A stretch of DNA of 64,000 nucleotides from Bolinopsis microptera (Eukaryota > Ctenophora > Tentaculata > Lobata > Bolinopsidae). Of this stretch, positions 31,168 to 41,777 are shown piece by piece. Each line of letters begins with the position of its first letter. Position 1 is the first letter of the stretch. The stretch covers positions 8,198,675 to 8,262,674 of the forward strand of contig NC_087078.1 in NCBI RefSeq assembly GCF_026151205.1. Reading direction: 5' to 3'. Position numbers and translations under genes: made by a program. Under the pieces are notes generated by a model. That model had not been told where the DNA came from. It did not search any database and saw only the letters and a program-made list of their open reading frames with translations.

Positions 31168-32558
31168 CTACTACTACTACTACTATGTCGGAGCTAAGTC
31201 CGATCTACGCCAGAAAACCCCCTCCATATATCCCTGTCCCGCATCAGGGTTCGCAGTTCCTCTTTAGAGTTTGTCCCAACTTCCTTCAGTAACATAGACA
31301 AGTAGCTTTGTCTTGGTCGGCCTTGCTGTGCTCTACCGTGCGTAGGTTCCCATAAGACTAAATCACTGGCAAGTAGCTCAGGATGTCGGATGCAGTGTCC
31401 CGCCATTTTTAATCTCCTGCTTCGTAACTTGTTTGACAGCCTTGGGAGGCTACCATACAAAGTTATATTGCTGACCTTGCCCTTCCATGAGATACCCAGC
31501 ACCATACGCAACATCTTTGTGTATGTCCCGTCCAAACTTTTCTCTTGAGCCTTTGTCAGTGTCCAGGTTTCTGATCCGTAGAGCAGTACTGATTCACAAG
31601 CCGCTATGAACAATCTAATCTTTAGGCTCTTTGAGAGTTTGGATTTCCAGATATCCTTCAGTCTATGTAGGGCACCCCACGCTTTTCCCTTTCTAACCCT
31701 TATCTCCCTATCTGTGCTCTCAATCCAGGAGCCTAAGTAGATGAAATCATCTACATTTTCTATGGCTTCCCCGGATCGACTTTGTAGGTCGCTAGATCGA
31801 TCCTCCATATTCAGTGTCATGACCTTGGTCTTGCCTTCGTTTATGTGTAGTCCCACGCTTGCTGCCGCCGATTCTACTCTGAGCAGGAACTCGTTAGCCT
31901 TGTCCATGTCCTCAGATATAAGTGCTATATCATCTGCAAAGTCCACATCGGTGATGATCTTGGGCCCCACTCTTCTGCTTTTTCTACGTTCGAGGGTGAG
32001 TCCAAGTCGCTCCGCATCATCGCCTATGGCTTGCCTCATACAGTAGTCGATGACTATTGCAAAGAGGTAAGGTGCTAAGGTATCACCCTGTAACACACCT
32101 GCAAGTATCTCGAACAATTCAGTTTCTCCGTCTGGAGTTAGGACTTTGGCCATTGTCTTCTCGTACATGAGCCGTATAAGCTGCACGATTTTGACTGGAA
32201 TGCCGTAAGCTTCTAGAATCTTTAGCATTTTCCCACGATGTACACTGTCGAAAGCCTTCTTAAAGTCTATAAATGTCAGAACAGCTGGCAGTTTCCGACT
32301 CTTGACACCCTCTATAAGACGTCTCAGTACCAATATCTGTTGAGTTGTTGACCTTCCTGGTCTGAATCCATTCTGGTTTCTACGCAGAATTGTCTCGATT
32401 TCTGGCTTCAACCGGTTTAGAACCATCTTGTTTAGAGACTTGGCAACTAGGGATGACAAGCTTATTCCCCGATAGTTCATTGGTTCGCTAAGGTCGCCCT
32501 TCTTTGGAATTGGTATGATGTTGGCAGTACTCCAAGTCTTCATCATGTAACGTAGCAC
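31168..32558 (-). mobile_element. 5'-truncated non-LTR retrotransposon (RTE-like), RT ORF intact
   Basis: The reverse-transcriptase ORF occupies 31194-32558 (454 residues). Visible RT blocks are SLNKMVLNRL with NQNGFRPGRST, FIDFKKAFDSVHR, GVLQGDTLAPYLF and the catalytic FADDIALI. A C-terminal region follows with TWTLTKAQEKSLD, KMAGHCIRHPEL and GRAQQGRPRQSYL, which is common in RTE-like and related LINEs. The endonuclease and the start are missing, so the copy is 5'-truncated. The 3' end on the - strand finishes in a (TAG)n tail (31168-31185). A shorter copy of the same 3' end lies at 44484-44750 on the + strand. Confidence 0.88.
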
Positions 32559-32646
32559 GATCCATTGGAATTGGCGTGCGCCAAATAAGGCCGCTACGCG
32601 TTAACTGGGGACTTCACCTAACCATGTGCTTTCGCGCCACTGGGGG

Positions 32647-33042
32647 CGCGCTTGTTTCACAAGTAAGAAAAAGCCGCCGAGAGGCGGGCGCGCGCTACTG
32701 CAAGGGTTCTGGATAGAGCAATCTGGGGACCCCAATGCGACCAAGCTATAATGTTCTTATGAACATATGAAATAAAACATAAACGATAAGAGATTAAAAT
32801 AAACGAATAGAGATTTTGCAGAATGACAGGCGCGCTGAGCGCCACCTTGTTGACCATTGTTAATGATCTGGCCCGGCGCGCGCTACTTCGTAGCACTTGC
32901 CGTCGGGCCATTTCGAGAAGAAAGCGGCGCGCGCTACTTCGAAGAAATTTAGACGAGTAACATCCGTCAAGCCACCTTGCTCTAACCAGAGCCCTCTCGC
33001 TTGCAGTAGCGCGCGGCCGCCGGTCTACTTGTGAAACAAGCG
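32647..33042. repeat. GC-rich inverted-repeat element
   Basis: CGCTTGTTTCACAAGTA at 32649 is mirrored by TACTTGTGAAACAAGCG ending at 33042, and GCGCGCTACTGCAAG at 32690 by CTTGCAGTAGCGCGC ending at 33014. Between them GCGCGCTACTTCG-type motifs recur (about 32878, 32936). No coding sequence or target duplication was established. A fragment of the same family (GAATGACAGGC...GCTGAGCGC) abuts the 5' end of the LINE at about 38945. Confidence 0.7.
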
Positions 33043-33099
33043 CGTCACGCAGTACGCGTAGGCACATGGCTATGTGAAAGCGCCACCTAGTAACGTAAA

Positions 33100-34434
33100 A
33101 ACGCCTTTTAAAAACGTAAATGTGAGTTTAGCTTTTGTCGAGGTGCCCCAAAAGTAATCTTAAATGATCCCCGTTTAATTTTGGTCGCAAAATGCTTGGA
33201 AGATTTTGCTGCTTCGACGCGCCGCGCAAATTATCGAAGTAAGATCATTGCTATGTTATTAGAGAAACAAATTTTAGAGAAACAAATTTGAATTTTGATC
33301 TTTATTACAGATTAAACATATCATATATAACCATAAAAGCCGCGCGTCGGCTGATTGCTTCAACTTGGATTGGTAGTAATTTCAGTTTACAGAAGCTGAA
33401 GGACGGCAGCTCAAAAGCCCCAGTGAACCATCGGAAAGATTAAGGACTCGAGTGCCAATAGTGGCTTTTTCGAACCCATTTTCGCCGATTTGCTGTGGCC
33501 CAGATGAGCCGCGCCCTGCTGCTTAACGGCACATGGTGGTTTTTGTTTAAATACTTATTTAAATTTAAGCGATAATTCATTTGGTGGTTTACAGTTTTTG
33601 AATCATGTTCATCATTTATTTTTCGTTCAATTATCACGTTTTTACAATTCAGTCATACCATGCATAGTCAACATTGTTGAGGCAACCAGCTTCCGCAGTT
33701 CAATAATTGGAGACCGAAAAATATAAATTGATCGAAATTTACAATTCATCGTTATCAAATATAGTCAATAATATTCTTGATTCCATTTAGTACATAATAA
33801 GTTGGTTTTATTCTCTTGCAACACTACTGCACAACAAAAACTGCGCCTGTCCACCAGCAACAGCGCAGTCATAGGTGTGCAGCCAAAGCTAGGCCACACA
33901 CCCATGGCCGCGCCGGTTAAACAACTCTATATTCAATCGTTATATTAGGAAATTTTAGTTAATTCTTTGATCACTCTTCAGTGCCGGTGGGCAGGCGCCC
34001 CGCATAGTTGGCTTTCCAAATTTACAGTCTCAAGAAAGCCGATACGGTAATCGAGTCCCGGAGCAGAACACACATTTAAAAAATTGAAAAATTAAAATTA
34101 AAATTAAAATAACAAATTAGAAATTAAAAATTAAAAATTACATGACTACGAGAGTCCAGACAGGCGACAAACACACAAACCGGACGAAGAGAGGACCCAC
34201 TGCTGAATTCGACATATAATGAATTGTTGAAAACATAATGATTCCTACACTAATATGATCTTGAGGCATGCCCTGCATGTACTGTGCGAGTACATTGTAA
34301 ATAATATCTGATAAGATGGGCCAAAAATAGCGGCACAGCGCGCAAAATGCGCGGCGTGACCGCCGAAATTTTATACTTTAGACATTAACATTTCAATCGG
34401 CTTTAGCGCTCAGCATATCTTCATTGAGTAGACA
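33100..34434. other. Region downstream of the CR1-like LINE ORF2, probably its 3' flank/UTR
   Basis: No open frame is present. An A-rich (AAATT)n-like stretch occupies 34078-34140. The LINE's 3' end probably lies here, but I could not fix the boundary. Confidence 0.4.
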
Positions 34435-37400
34435 TTAGAATTTCAGTTCGTTGGAATCGAAGTTCAGTTCACACCAATCTATTTCGTCGTACCTGGACTG
34501 CATGCCGAGTAACTCCTTTTTTATTGTGGATTTCACAAGGTTCGTTGATGTAGAGAAGTTGATATTGCTAGCAGTGTTTCTACAATCGTTCCACATTTTT
34601 GTCGATTGATATATGAAGGAGGTGGATGGGGTTGGAGTGATGAATCGATCAGCACGTCTTGATGATCTGTTAAATAGATTTAGGAGTGGGACTGGGGATT
34701 CTAATTTATTGATTTTGAACATTTCCAATAAACATGTGTGTTTGAACAAACTGTGTATGGTTAGTAAACCATTTTTCTTAAATAGCGGTTTTGTGTGCTG
34801 TTTTTCATAGAAGTCGCTTCCTAATTTTTGCTTGTCTTTACTTCGTGTTCTAGCACAAGTTCTAAACTTTTCTAAGTACGCCTCTCGGTTACCAAATAGT
34901 ATTCTAACACATTTCTTCTGAGTGATAAATATTGGTTCAAGCCTGTTGTTACTAAGGCCACCCCATACTGATATCCCAAATCGCAAGTGTGATTCAAATA
35001 GTGTGTAGTACAGTTCTTTGTAGAGTTTTTCTGGAATAATGTGCCGTATTCTACAAATTTTCCCACTTTCACATTTCAGCTTTGTGTTGAGCGACCGTAT
35101 ATGAGCATCCCATTTAAGCTGATCATCAATAATAACACCAAGAAACTTCACCTTTTTGACTTGCTTTATTACTACATTGTTTAGAGTAAGTACGTGTTCT
35201 TCTTCATTATGTTCTACCTTGCTTTTTCTATTCGTTGGTTTAAAGTGAATGTAACAGCATTTCTTAATGTTAATATGCAGGAGATTACATTTCATATACA
35301 GTTGTACCAGTTTGAGAATTTGGTTTGCTCGTTCATATAACTTTATCTTACATTCATCCGCGACAAATATATTTGTATCGTCAGCAAATAGAATGAACTT
35401 GCCTAGTTCAGTTGCCCTATATAGGTCGTTGATATAAATAATAAATAGTAACGGACCAAGACAAGATCCCTGGGGTACTCCAAAGAGAACTGGAAGCTTG
35501 TCAGACTCTTCTCCTAGGACCGAGACGTATTGATATCTATTAGAGAGATAACTAGCAATGAGTTTGTTGGCATTGCCTCGAATTCCGTAATTATCTAGCT
35601 TACTCAGTAATTTGTCAGCTGAGATGGTATCGAATGCTTTGCTTAGATCAATGAATATTCCGAGCACGTGCTGCTTTTTATTAAGGCATGATTCTATATA
35701 ATTCACTGAGAAATTCAGGGCATGACTAGTAGAGTGATTTTTACGGAATCCATACTGATTTTCATAGATCATATTTTGTGACTGGAAAAAGCTGTATAGC
35801 CTACTATATATAATTTTCTCGAATAACTTACCAAATACGGCTAAGGTAGAGACTGGTCTATAGTTTTCAAGTAATTCTTCATTTTCTTTCTTGTATATGG
35901 GACTGATCCTGCCAATCTTTAAATCGTCCGGGAATATTCCCTCCTTCAAACATTCATTGTATAGTACAGATAATAGGGGGGCGATAATTCTGGATGACGC
36001 TTTTACAACATGTATTGGGATATCAGACGATTTGCCATTTTTCAATTCTGATATTATTTTACATACTTCATCGATTGTACAATCATGCATGTAAATACTG
36101 GTCGTGTTGGATTTTGGTAGGTAGTCATAGATACTGGGGATGCCATTAATTAATAGTTCGCCGATTTCATTGTATGCCTCGTTAAGATTAGAAGCTAGGG
36201 AGACAAAGTACTTATTAAACTCATTAGCTATTACCCTACGATTAGTAATTTTTTCATTATTGATAGTAAATAGAGGTTTGGTTTGTCGTTTTCGTTTACC
36301 CCGTATTTGGTTAATTAATTCCCACGTCTTTTTACTGTTTCCGTGCAACTCTGCAAATTTTCCACCATAGAACTTAGATTGAGCATTGCGGCGATCTTTT
36401 TTGACCTTCCGCCTGCAGTCACTGTATTTTTTATACTTGTCACGTTTTGAGCAACATATTGGGCATTGGCATGTCCCCCCTTTATTTTCAATTTCCCCAA
36501 ATTTACATTTAACTTTTCTGACCTTTACCCATTTATCGTAAAGTTCGTGCTGATATGAAATTTTGCCCACAAGGTCTGGTGTAATCCATGGGTTGTTCAG
36601 TGCTGTTCTTTTAGAGCATTTAGGGGTTTCTAACTTACAAGTTCTATCTATACAGTCCTTAAATATGTCGTGAAATGTTGTAAAATTGTCGATAACATTA
36701 TTATTGAGATCATGTTCCAGAGTCTGTAAAAAAGCTTTTACATTCGGTTTGTTGTAATCATAATACTGTTTGTATTTCAGGTCAATTCTGCTAGAGTCCA
36801 AGTTTCTATCAAAGATTTGGAAGATGGGTGAGTGGTGTGATATACGGTCAGTCAGTATTCCAGAAGCTACTATACTCTCTACGTCGTTAGTTATTATGTT
36901 ATCAATACAGGATGCTTTGCAGCCTGGTTTCTCATGTGTTGCTAACGAAATTAGGGGGAAAAATCCTTTACTTAATAGTATTTCTTCATAGCGTTGTACG
37001 ATTGTGCTATTCTTATCGTGTAAATCAATGTTAAAATCACCCGCTAGGTAACTACACTTGGGGAGACTGTCAAGGATGTCAGAGAGTTCAGATAGTGCAA
37101 CATTGACATTACCACTTGGAGGACGGTACATTACACCAACTGTTACTGGGGAAGTTGTACTACTTACGGCCACAAAAAGAGTTTCTAAATGTTCAGTGAT
37201 ATGGGATACATTGCCGTTTACTCTGGCACTAAGAGTGTCACAAACATAGAGAGCCACTCCAGTGCCCTTTTTTTATCTGGTATTGTGTTTTGGTAGAAAC
37301 TGTTGTATCCAGTTAATTGATACAAACTGCTGGATTCAGGACCTTCATTTGTTTCCGCTAAGGCTATGATCGAGAATTTCTTGGTGAGCCTATGGGATTC

Positions 37401-37780
37401 AATAGCGAAAGTGTCGAAATTTGACTTATTGCCGTCGATGTTTTGGAAGAGAAGCGATGAAAATTCATTCATTTGATTATCTAGTGCTTTGTTGAATTCC
37501 TTGACATTGTACGATACGCAGTTATTTAGTATTTGATCTACTTTTATGATAGTGTCATCCACTTCACTACTTTCAATATCACTTAAATTAGTGCATGCAA
37601 GTCGAAATGGATTGTAACGAATAACTGCTAAATGTACGCACTTGGGACAGTAAAAATCGTCAGATAATGTGTCATTGTTAATGGATTTGGTATAGCACTT
37701 ATGGTGCATTGGGCAGTCGCATTCACAGCATTCAACAATGAATTGTCCTACGTTAATGAACTTCGCACAGACTAGGCATA
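34435..37780 (-). pseudogene. LINE ORF2: PHD finger, EEP endonuclease, reverse transcriptase (frameshifted)
   Basis: The first part (37780-37218) carries a C4HC3-like zinc finger (VCLVCAK, VECCECDCPMHHKC, YCPKC) and the start of the endonuclease (LLFQNIDGNKSNFD, IALAETN). The second part (37272-34435) continues in another frame with YRPP, GDFNIDL, SCIDNIITN and a SHHSPIF in place of the usual SDH motif. RT follows: GFRKNHST, IFIDLSKAFDTI, GVPQGSCLGPLLF and the catalytic FADDTNIFV. The frames meet at a run of seven A on the coding strand (37265-37271); losing one base there explains the break. The SHH variant may be family-typical or a mutation. ORF2 opens in the -1 frame relative to ORF1 with no ATG near the junction. 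Confidence 0.85.
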
Positions 37781-37798
37781 CCTCTTTACTCAGGGGAG

Positions 37799-38938
37799 TC
37801 AGAATGGCTGGTAACCATCCTGGTGTCGAGACTCAGCAGCAGTAGTAGAACCCGTCCCACTCAACACGTTCCGATATGAGCGTCCATCAACCTCGTCTGT
37901 TCTCCTTTTCCTTCTATCAACTCCTCCATTCATTCTAAGAAGCACTGTGTTACGAATCAAAGTGCCTAGTTTAGCTGTACCCCTCCAGTTAAGGTGGAGA
38001 TAATCTGGTCGCTGGTCTCGGCCGATGTTTCTGGAGAACTGTTGGCTAAGAAGCCCAGCATCATCACAGAACCCACCGAACCCATCAACGTAAGTCACAC
38101 CAAAATTTGAAGGGATCAGCTCTGTCAGAATAAGGCGGTTAAAGCAAACAACTTTTCTATTCAGTTCAGCAAGCTTTGTAGGCAGGGCTGGACAAACATA
38201 TACATGTGCCTTAGGGTTAATAGCATGAATTTTCTCAATCTTTTTAATAAAGGGAATAAATACATTTCGTTTAATATCAGCTGTATTCTTGATCTCAGGT
38301 TTTTTAAGATCATTAATCGCACACATCAAAACAACGTTACGATAACCACATGTGACATATGGGTCAATCTGGTCAACCACTGGTGCAAAATATTGCCTCC
38401 CAGGGAACCATTGTCCAAACGATTTCCTGGCATCTGACCCAAACTTAAGCCCCCCTGTATGACTGTCTCCTATGATGCACGTAGAGTTCTTGTTCCTGAA
38501 GCTAACTGAACGAAAAGTTAGGCTGTATCTGACCCCACCAGTTATTGCCCCATCCATGATACAGTGGCTGTAATACTCTTGGCTACTTCGTGTCATGCGA
38601 TACATGGATCTTGGAACACATGGGTGGTCAAGGACTATATCATCCGTCTTCTTGTCAAAGAATTTGATGCTGCACTGGCCTCCGATGGACACAGTGAAAA
38701 TTTCGGATTCGGGGTGGATGGTGGCTTCATCATCCGAATGTTTTGGTAGGGAGCCATCCTCTTTGAAGCGGTTGATCAGCAGACTATTGATCTTCGGTTT
38801 CTCACCACTACAGAATGCCCCATTGATTTTGTCCATCAGTTTGGAGAAGCTGGTTGACTCTAGCTGACCATTGGGTGACTTGGAGCCATTATACTTGTAT
38901 GGTTCTCCCAGAGAATACACAGCACGAGCTCCTTCCAC
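37799..38938 (-). CDS. LINE ORF1: AlkB-type 2OG-Fe(II) dioxygenase fused to SGNH hydrolase (5' truncated)
   Basis: About 379 residues are open. Residues 1-150 fit the AlkB fold: YKYNG near the N-terminus, NSLLINRFKEDGSLPKHSDDE with the iron-binding HxD (H67, D69), YYSHCI (distal H125) and RYSLTFR (R137 and R143, the Rx5R that holds 2-oxoglutarate). Residues 153-340 fit an SGNH/GDSL esterase: GDSH (block I, Ser159), CAIND (block III, Asn209) and DYLHLN (block V, Asp312/His315). AlkB enzymes oxidatively demethylate nucleic acids, and SGNH esterase domains are known from CR1 ORF1 proteins. All key residues of both domains are present. The first codon of the open frame is GTG and a stop lies upstream, so the true N-terminus is missing. 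The stop of ORF1 overlaps the open frame of ORF2. Confidence 0.8.
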   Translation of the reverse strand: MEGARAVYSLGEPYKYNGSKSPNGQLESTSFSKLMDKINGAFCSGEKPKINSLLINRFKEDGSLPKHSDDEATIHPESEIFTVSIGGQCSIKFFDKKTDDIVLDHPCVPRSMYRMTRSSQEYYSHCIMDGAITGGVRYSLTFRSVSFRNKNSTCIIGDSHTGGLKFGSDARKSFGQWFPGRQYFAPVVDQIDPYVTCGYRNVVLMCAINDLKKPEIKNTADIKRNVFIPFIKKIEKIHAINPKAHVYVCPALPTKLAELNRKVVCFNRLILTELIPSNFGVTYVDGFGGFCDDAGLLSQQFSRNIGRDQRPDYLHLNWRGTAKLGTLIRNTVLLRMNGGVDRRKRRTDEVDGRSYRNVLSGTGSTTAAESRHQDGYQPF

Positions 38939-38979
38939 TGGGCCGCGCTCAGCCTGTCATTCCGCCAAATCTATATATA

Positions 38980-39067
38980 TTCTATTATGTTAATGAACAT
39001 AATAGCCTGGGGTCCTCAGGTAATATTCTATGTTAATGAACATAATAGCCTGGGGTCCTCAGGTAAC
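38980..39067. repeat. Tandem duplication of about 44 bp
   Basis: TTCTA(TT)ATGTTAATGAACAT followed by AATAGCCTGGGGTCCTCAGG occurs twice in a row. It contains the palindrome ATGTTAATGAACAT. It lies just beyond the 5' end of the CR1-like LINE. Confidence 0.85.
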
Positions 39068-39530
39068 TATGTTATCGTTCATACTTTTTATTTGCAAAGC
39101 AACGATAGCTGGAAGGGTTGACATCGTCAATCAAAAATGCCAACTTATTGTAGAATTAAGCAAGTTCTGTCGACAGGATGTGGCCCTTGCGTGGTCCTCA
39201 GTGAATATACGAAATTGGTTTACGCGAAATTAAATCAGAATGTAGCCATGCTTTTCAGCGCTGTTTTACGAATGCCGCGCATTATGCATTGTTGCTGCCA
39301 CATCTTTGGTCGCATCGTGCTGACATTGTCTATCATTATATTATTTATTTTGATAATTCTAAATTTGTGTGTTTTAGATTAATTTTTGTGTGTTTAGATG
39401 GAAGTGGTGTTAGTGAGTCTGGTGAAGAAATATTACCTGTAATACGTATACCCCCAGAACTTGTACCACTTACCCATGCTTTTAGTATTTCTACAATATG
39501 GTCTACGACTTTTACACAGCATAATACCTC

Positions 39531-40301
39531 ATGATATCGTTTATCTTAAATTCTCTTTGCTGTATTGTATATAGCTTCCTTATAGCTAAGGAAGTCTTCA
39601 AGGAGTTTAACCTGTTCATTAACACAGAGAAAACAGAATTTACCCATGTTTTCCTCGCTCCTGTTGGGGAAACAATCCCTGGTCGTGATGATACCATGTT
39701 ACGCGGAAATGAAGATTGGCGGAAGAGTAAGATTCTTGGGTCATTGTTGTGTAGTGAAAGTGATATAGCTGCTCGATGCATTGCTGGGAACAATGCCTTC
39801 TATAAGTTCACCAAGATCTGGTCTCAGCAGAATATCTCCGTTACCAGAAAGATAGCAGTATACGAAGCTCAAATTGTATCAATCATCATGTACAATTGCA
39901 GTAGTTGGTGTCCTACTGCAAAGTCACTAGAAAAACTAGACATTTGCCATAGAAAACACCTTAGATCATTACTGAACATTTATTGGCCTCATGGAACAAT
40001 ATCCAATGCAAACTTATACCTAAGATGTAACTCAGTAAAGCTATCAGATCGTGTCCCTAAAGCAAGGTGGAAGCTCCTAGGTCATATCTTGCGTAGTGCT
40101 GATGACTCCCCCGCTGCATTAGCGTTAAAGTTTGCTGTCACAACAAACTGTAAAGGGCGCGTCGGTGCGCATCGTAAGAATTTGTTCAAGATTATTGTGA
40201 ATGATTTGACCCGTAGAGGTTTAAAACTTAACTCTTTGAATGATCTTAATAAGCTTAAGATATTAGCCGATGATAGAGTTGCTTGGAGAAACAAATTTTA
40301 A
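39531..40301 (+). pseudogene. C-terminal fragment of a LINE reverse transcriptase
   Basis: The 256-residue frame carries a post-catalytic RT region. It includes NTEKTEF (the block after the FADD motif), KILGSLL, the thumb-like IMYNCSSWCPTAKSLEKLDICHRK, and RWKLLGHILRS. The catalytic core is absent and there is no Met at a natural start, so this is a 5'-truncated relic of a LINE different from the two at 31 and 34-39 kb. Upstream sequence 39400-39530 is also open in places but has no recognisable motif. Confidence 0.75.
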
Positions 40302-40920
40302 CTCTATCTGTCTTGATCTGTACTGATCACCATTTTAGGATGACTTGATTTCTTTTAGGGGTTTTGAATATTTTAACGGTGTAAACAGTTTCTTAATAAT
40401 GTATTGTATATGTACTATTTGTAAAAGTTTCAAATCAAATCAAATCATAACATACATGTATAAACATACTTCATACTTGGAGGACTTCGCCGCTTCAATG
40501 AAACGAAAAGTTTTCAATGAAACGAAAGCAGTGGCGTTACGAAGGGCCCCGCCGACCCTGTTGTGCGGGGGGCCGGGGGCACCATCTTAGGGGGGCACTA
40601 ATTCGTCGTTTAAATGTGGGACAATTTGGAAAAACTTAACTACGATACTAGCAAAACTGCTAAATTATAGACGCCACACAGGTCCCAAAATAGATCAGAT
40701 GCAATAAAGCACATTTCACTGAAGCCTTCGCCAAAGTTAACCTTCTTTATATAATGAACTGAGTGCATGGCAACTAAGATGTTTCATACCTTTTAATTGA
40801 ACAAACATCTTGAGATAACTTAGCTATAACTTTAAGATTTAGTTTTTATTTCAGAGTTGGGAAGGAGCAAAACTTTTCCAGACCTAAATAGGTTCCATTA
40901 CAACCCAGAACCCAAAACTT
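40302..40920. other. Intergenic, repeat-like, no gene
   Basis: It contains a GC-rich stretch (CCCGCCGACCCTGTTGTGCGGGG, split here as CCCCGCCGACC...TTGTGCGGGG, about 40546-40570) next to CAGTGGCGTTACGAAGG, which looks like one end of a DNA transposon. The other end was not found. Confidence 0.4.
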
Positions 40921-40924
40921 AGGA

Positions 40925-41180
40925 GCTAGGTGGCCTAGTGGTTAGAGCATCAGCCTTCTGCGCAGAAGGTTCAGGGTTCGAATCCCAGTGTCACCTAGTC
41001 TAGGGAGAAGCTAAGGATCCAATGTGATCTCCTCGGTTGACTCAGCCAAATGATAGGAAACTTAATTGAGGGTTAAATGAGGAGGGGTACCTGTTAAAAA
41101 TTCAAGAAACTTCCTAGTAGGATACCCCTTCAGTGCATACTGTAAACATAGTACTATTAACTATTAACTATTATAAACTA
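40925..41180 (+). mobile_element. tRNA-derived SINE
   Basis: It has a polymerase III A box TGGCCTAGTGG (40931-40941) and B box GGTTCGAATCC (40975-40985) at tRNA-like spacing. The 5' and 3' strands do not form a proper acceptor stem, so this is not a functional tRNA. A non-tRNA body follows (CTCCTCGGTTGACTCAGCC), and the 3' tail is (CTATTAA)n at about 41150-41180. A diverged relative of the body is at 41325-41510. Confidence 0.85.
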
Positions 41181-41324
41181 AATTAAACATTGACTAGCAG
41201 ATCGAGGAATAACACTTCTTAGTCACCAACATTTAATGCTAACAAATTTTGGATACTACATAAATTGATCGATTGTATTGGTCGATTGGTGATAAATAAT
41301 AAATACCCAGACCTTCTGCTCAGA

Positions 41325-41510
41325 GCAACCGCCTGAGAAAAAGGTGCCACCAGACACTAAGTCTAGGGAGTAACCAGTAGGGAGTTAGCTTAGTATTCCG
41401 TTGGATCTATGCGAAATTACACACCTGTGTAATGTCTCCTCAGTTGACTCAGGTCTCAGCTGAATGATCAGAAAACCGTGATTGAGGGTTCTAACTATAC
41501 CCTCAATATT
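41325..41510 (+). mobile_element. Degenerate SINE copy of the same family
   Basis: It shares TCTAGGGAG, CTCCTCAGTTGACTCAG and GATTGAGGGTT in the same order as the SINE at 40925 but has lost a recognisable tRNA head. Confidence 0.6.
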
Positions 41511-41777
41511 GAAGCAATGAAACCAAAAGTCAATTAAAGCACTGAACATATTATCTAACTTGATCAGATCTCTAATCTATAATTTTCGATGAGGTAGAAT
41601 TCATCAAGTAGTTTTTGTTTTCCTCATTCAGAAAACATCAAAAAGCCAATTTTCAGAAAATTCAACAATTATGCAAATTTTGAAAGGTGATGTTGAACTG
41701 ACTGGTTATATATTTCAGGATGATTTATTCGCAGAAATGAAATGAGATCTTATATTATAAATTAAAGAACCGCTATT

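Larger units (their letters stand above)
34435..38950 (-). mobile_element. CR1/Jockey-like LINE with AlkB-SGNH ORF1 and PHD-endonuclease-RT ORF2
   Basis: The element reads right to left: ORF1 (about 38950-37799), then a PHD-type zinc finger, an exonuclease-endonuclease-phosphatase domain and a reverse transcriptase (about 37780-34435). The 5' end is truncated into a GC-rich repeat at about 38950, because no ATG precedes ORF1. ORF2 is broken by a frame change in an A7 tract at about 37265-37271. Confidence 0.88.

Noticed and set aside
32657-33067. 136-residue - strand ORF rich in Arg/Ala
   Set aside because: It follows from the GC-rich inverted repeat; no protein motif and no matching gene context.
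40920-41000. A tRNA gene
   Set aside because: A and B boxes are present, but the acceptor arms do not pair and a SINE body and tail follow.
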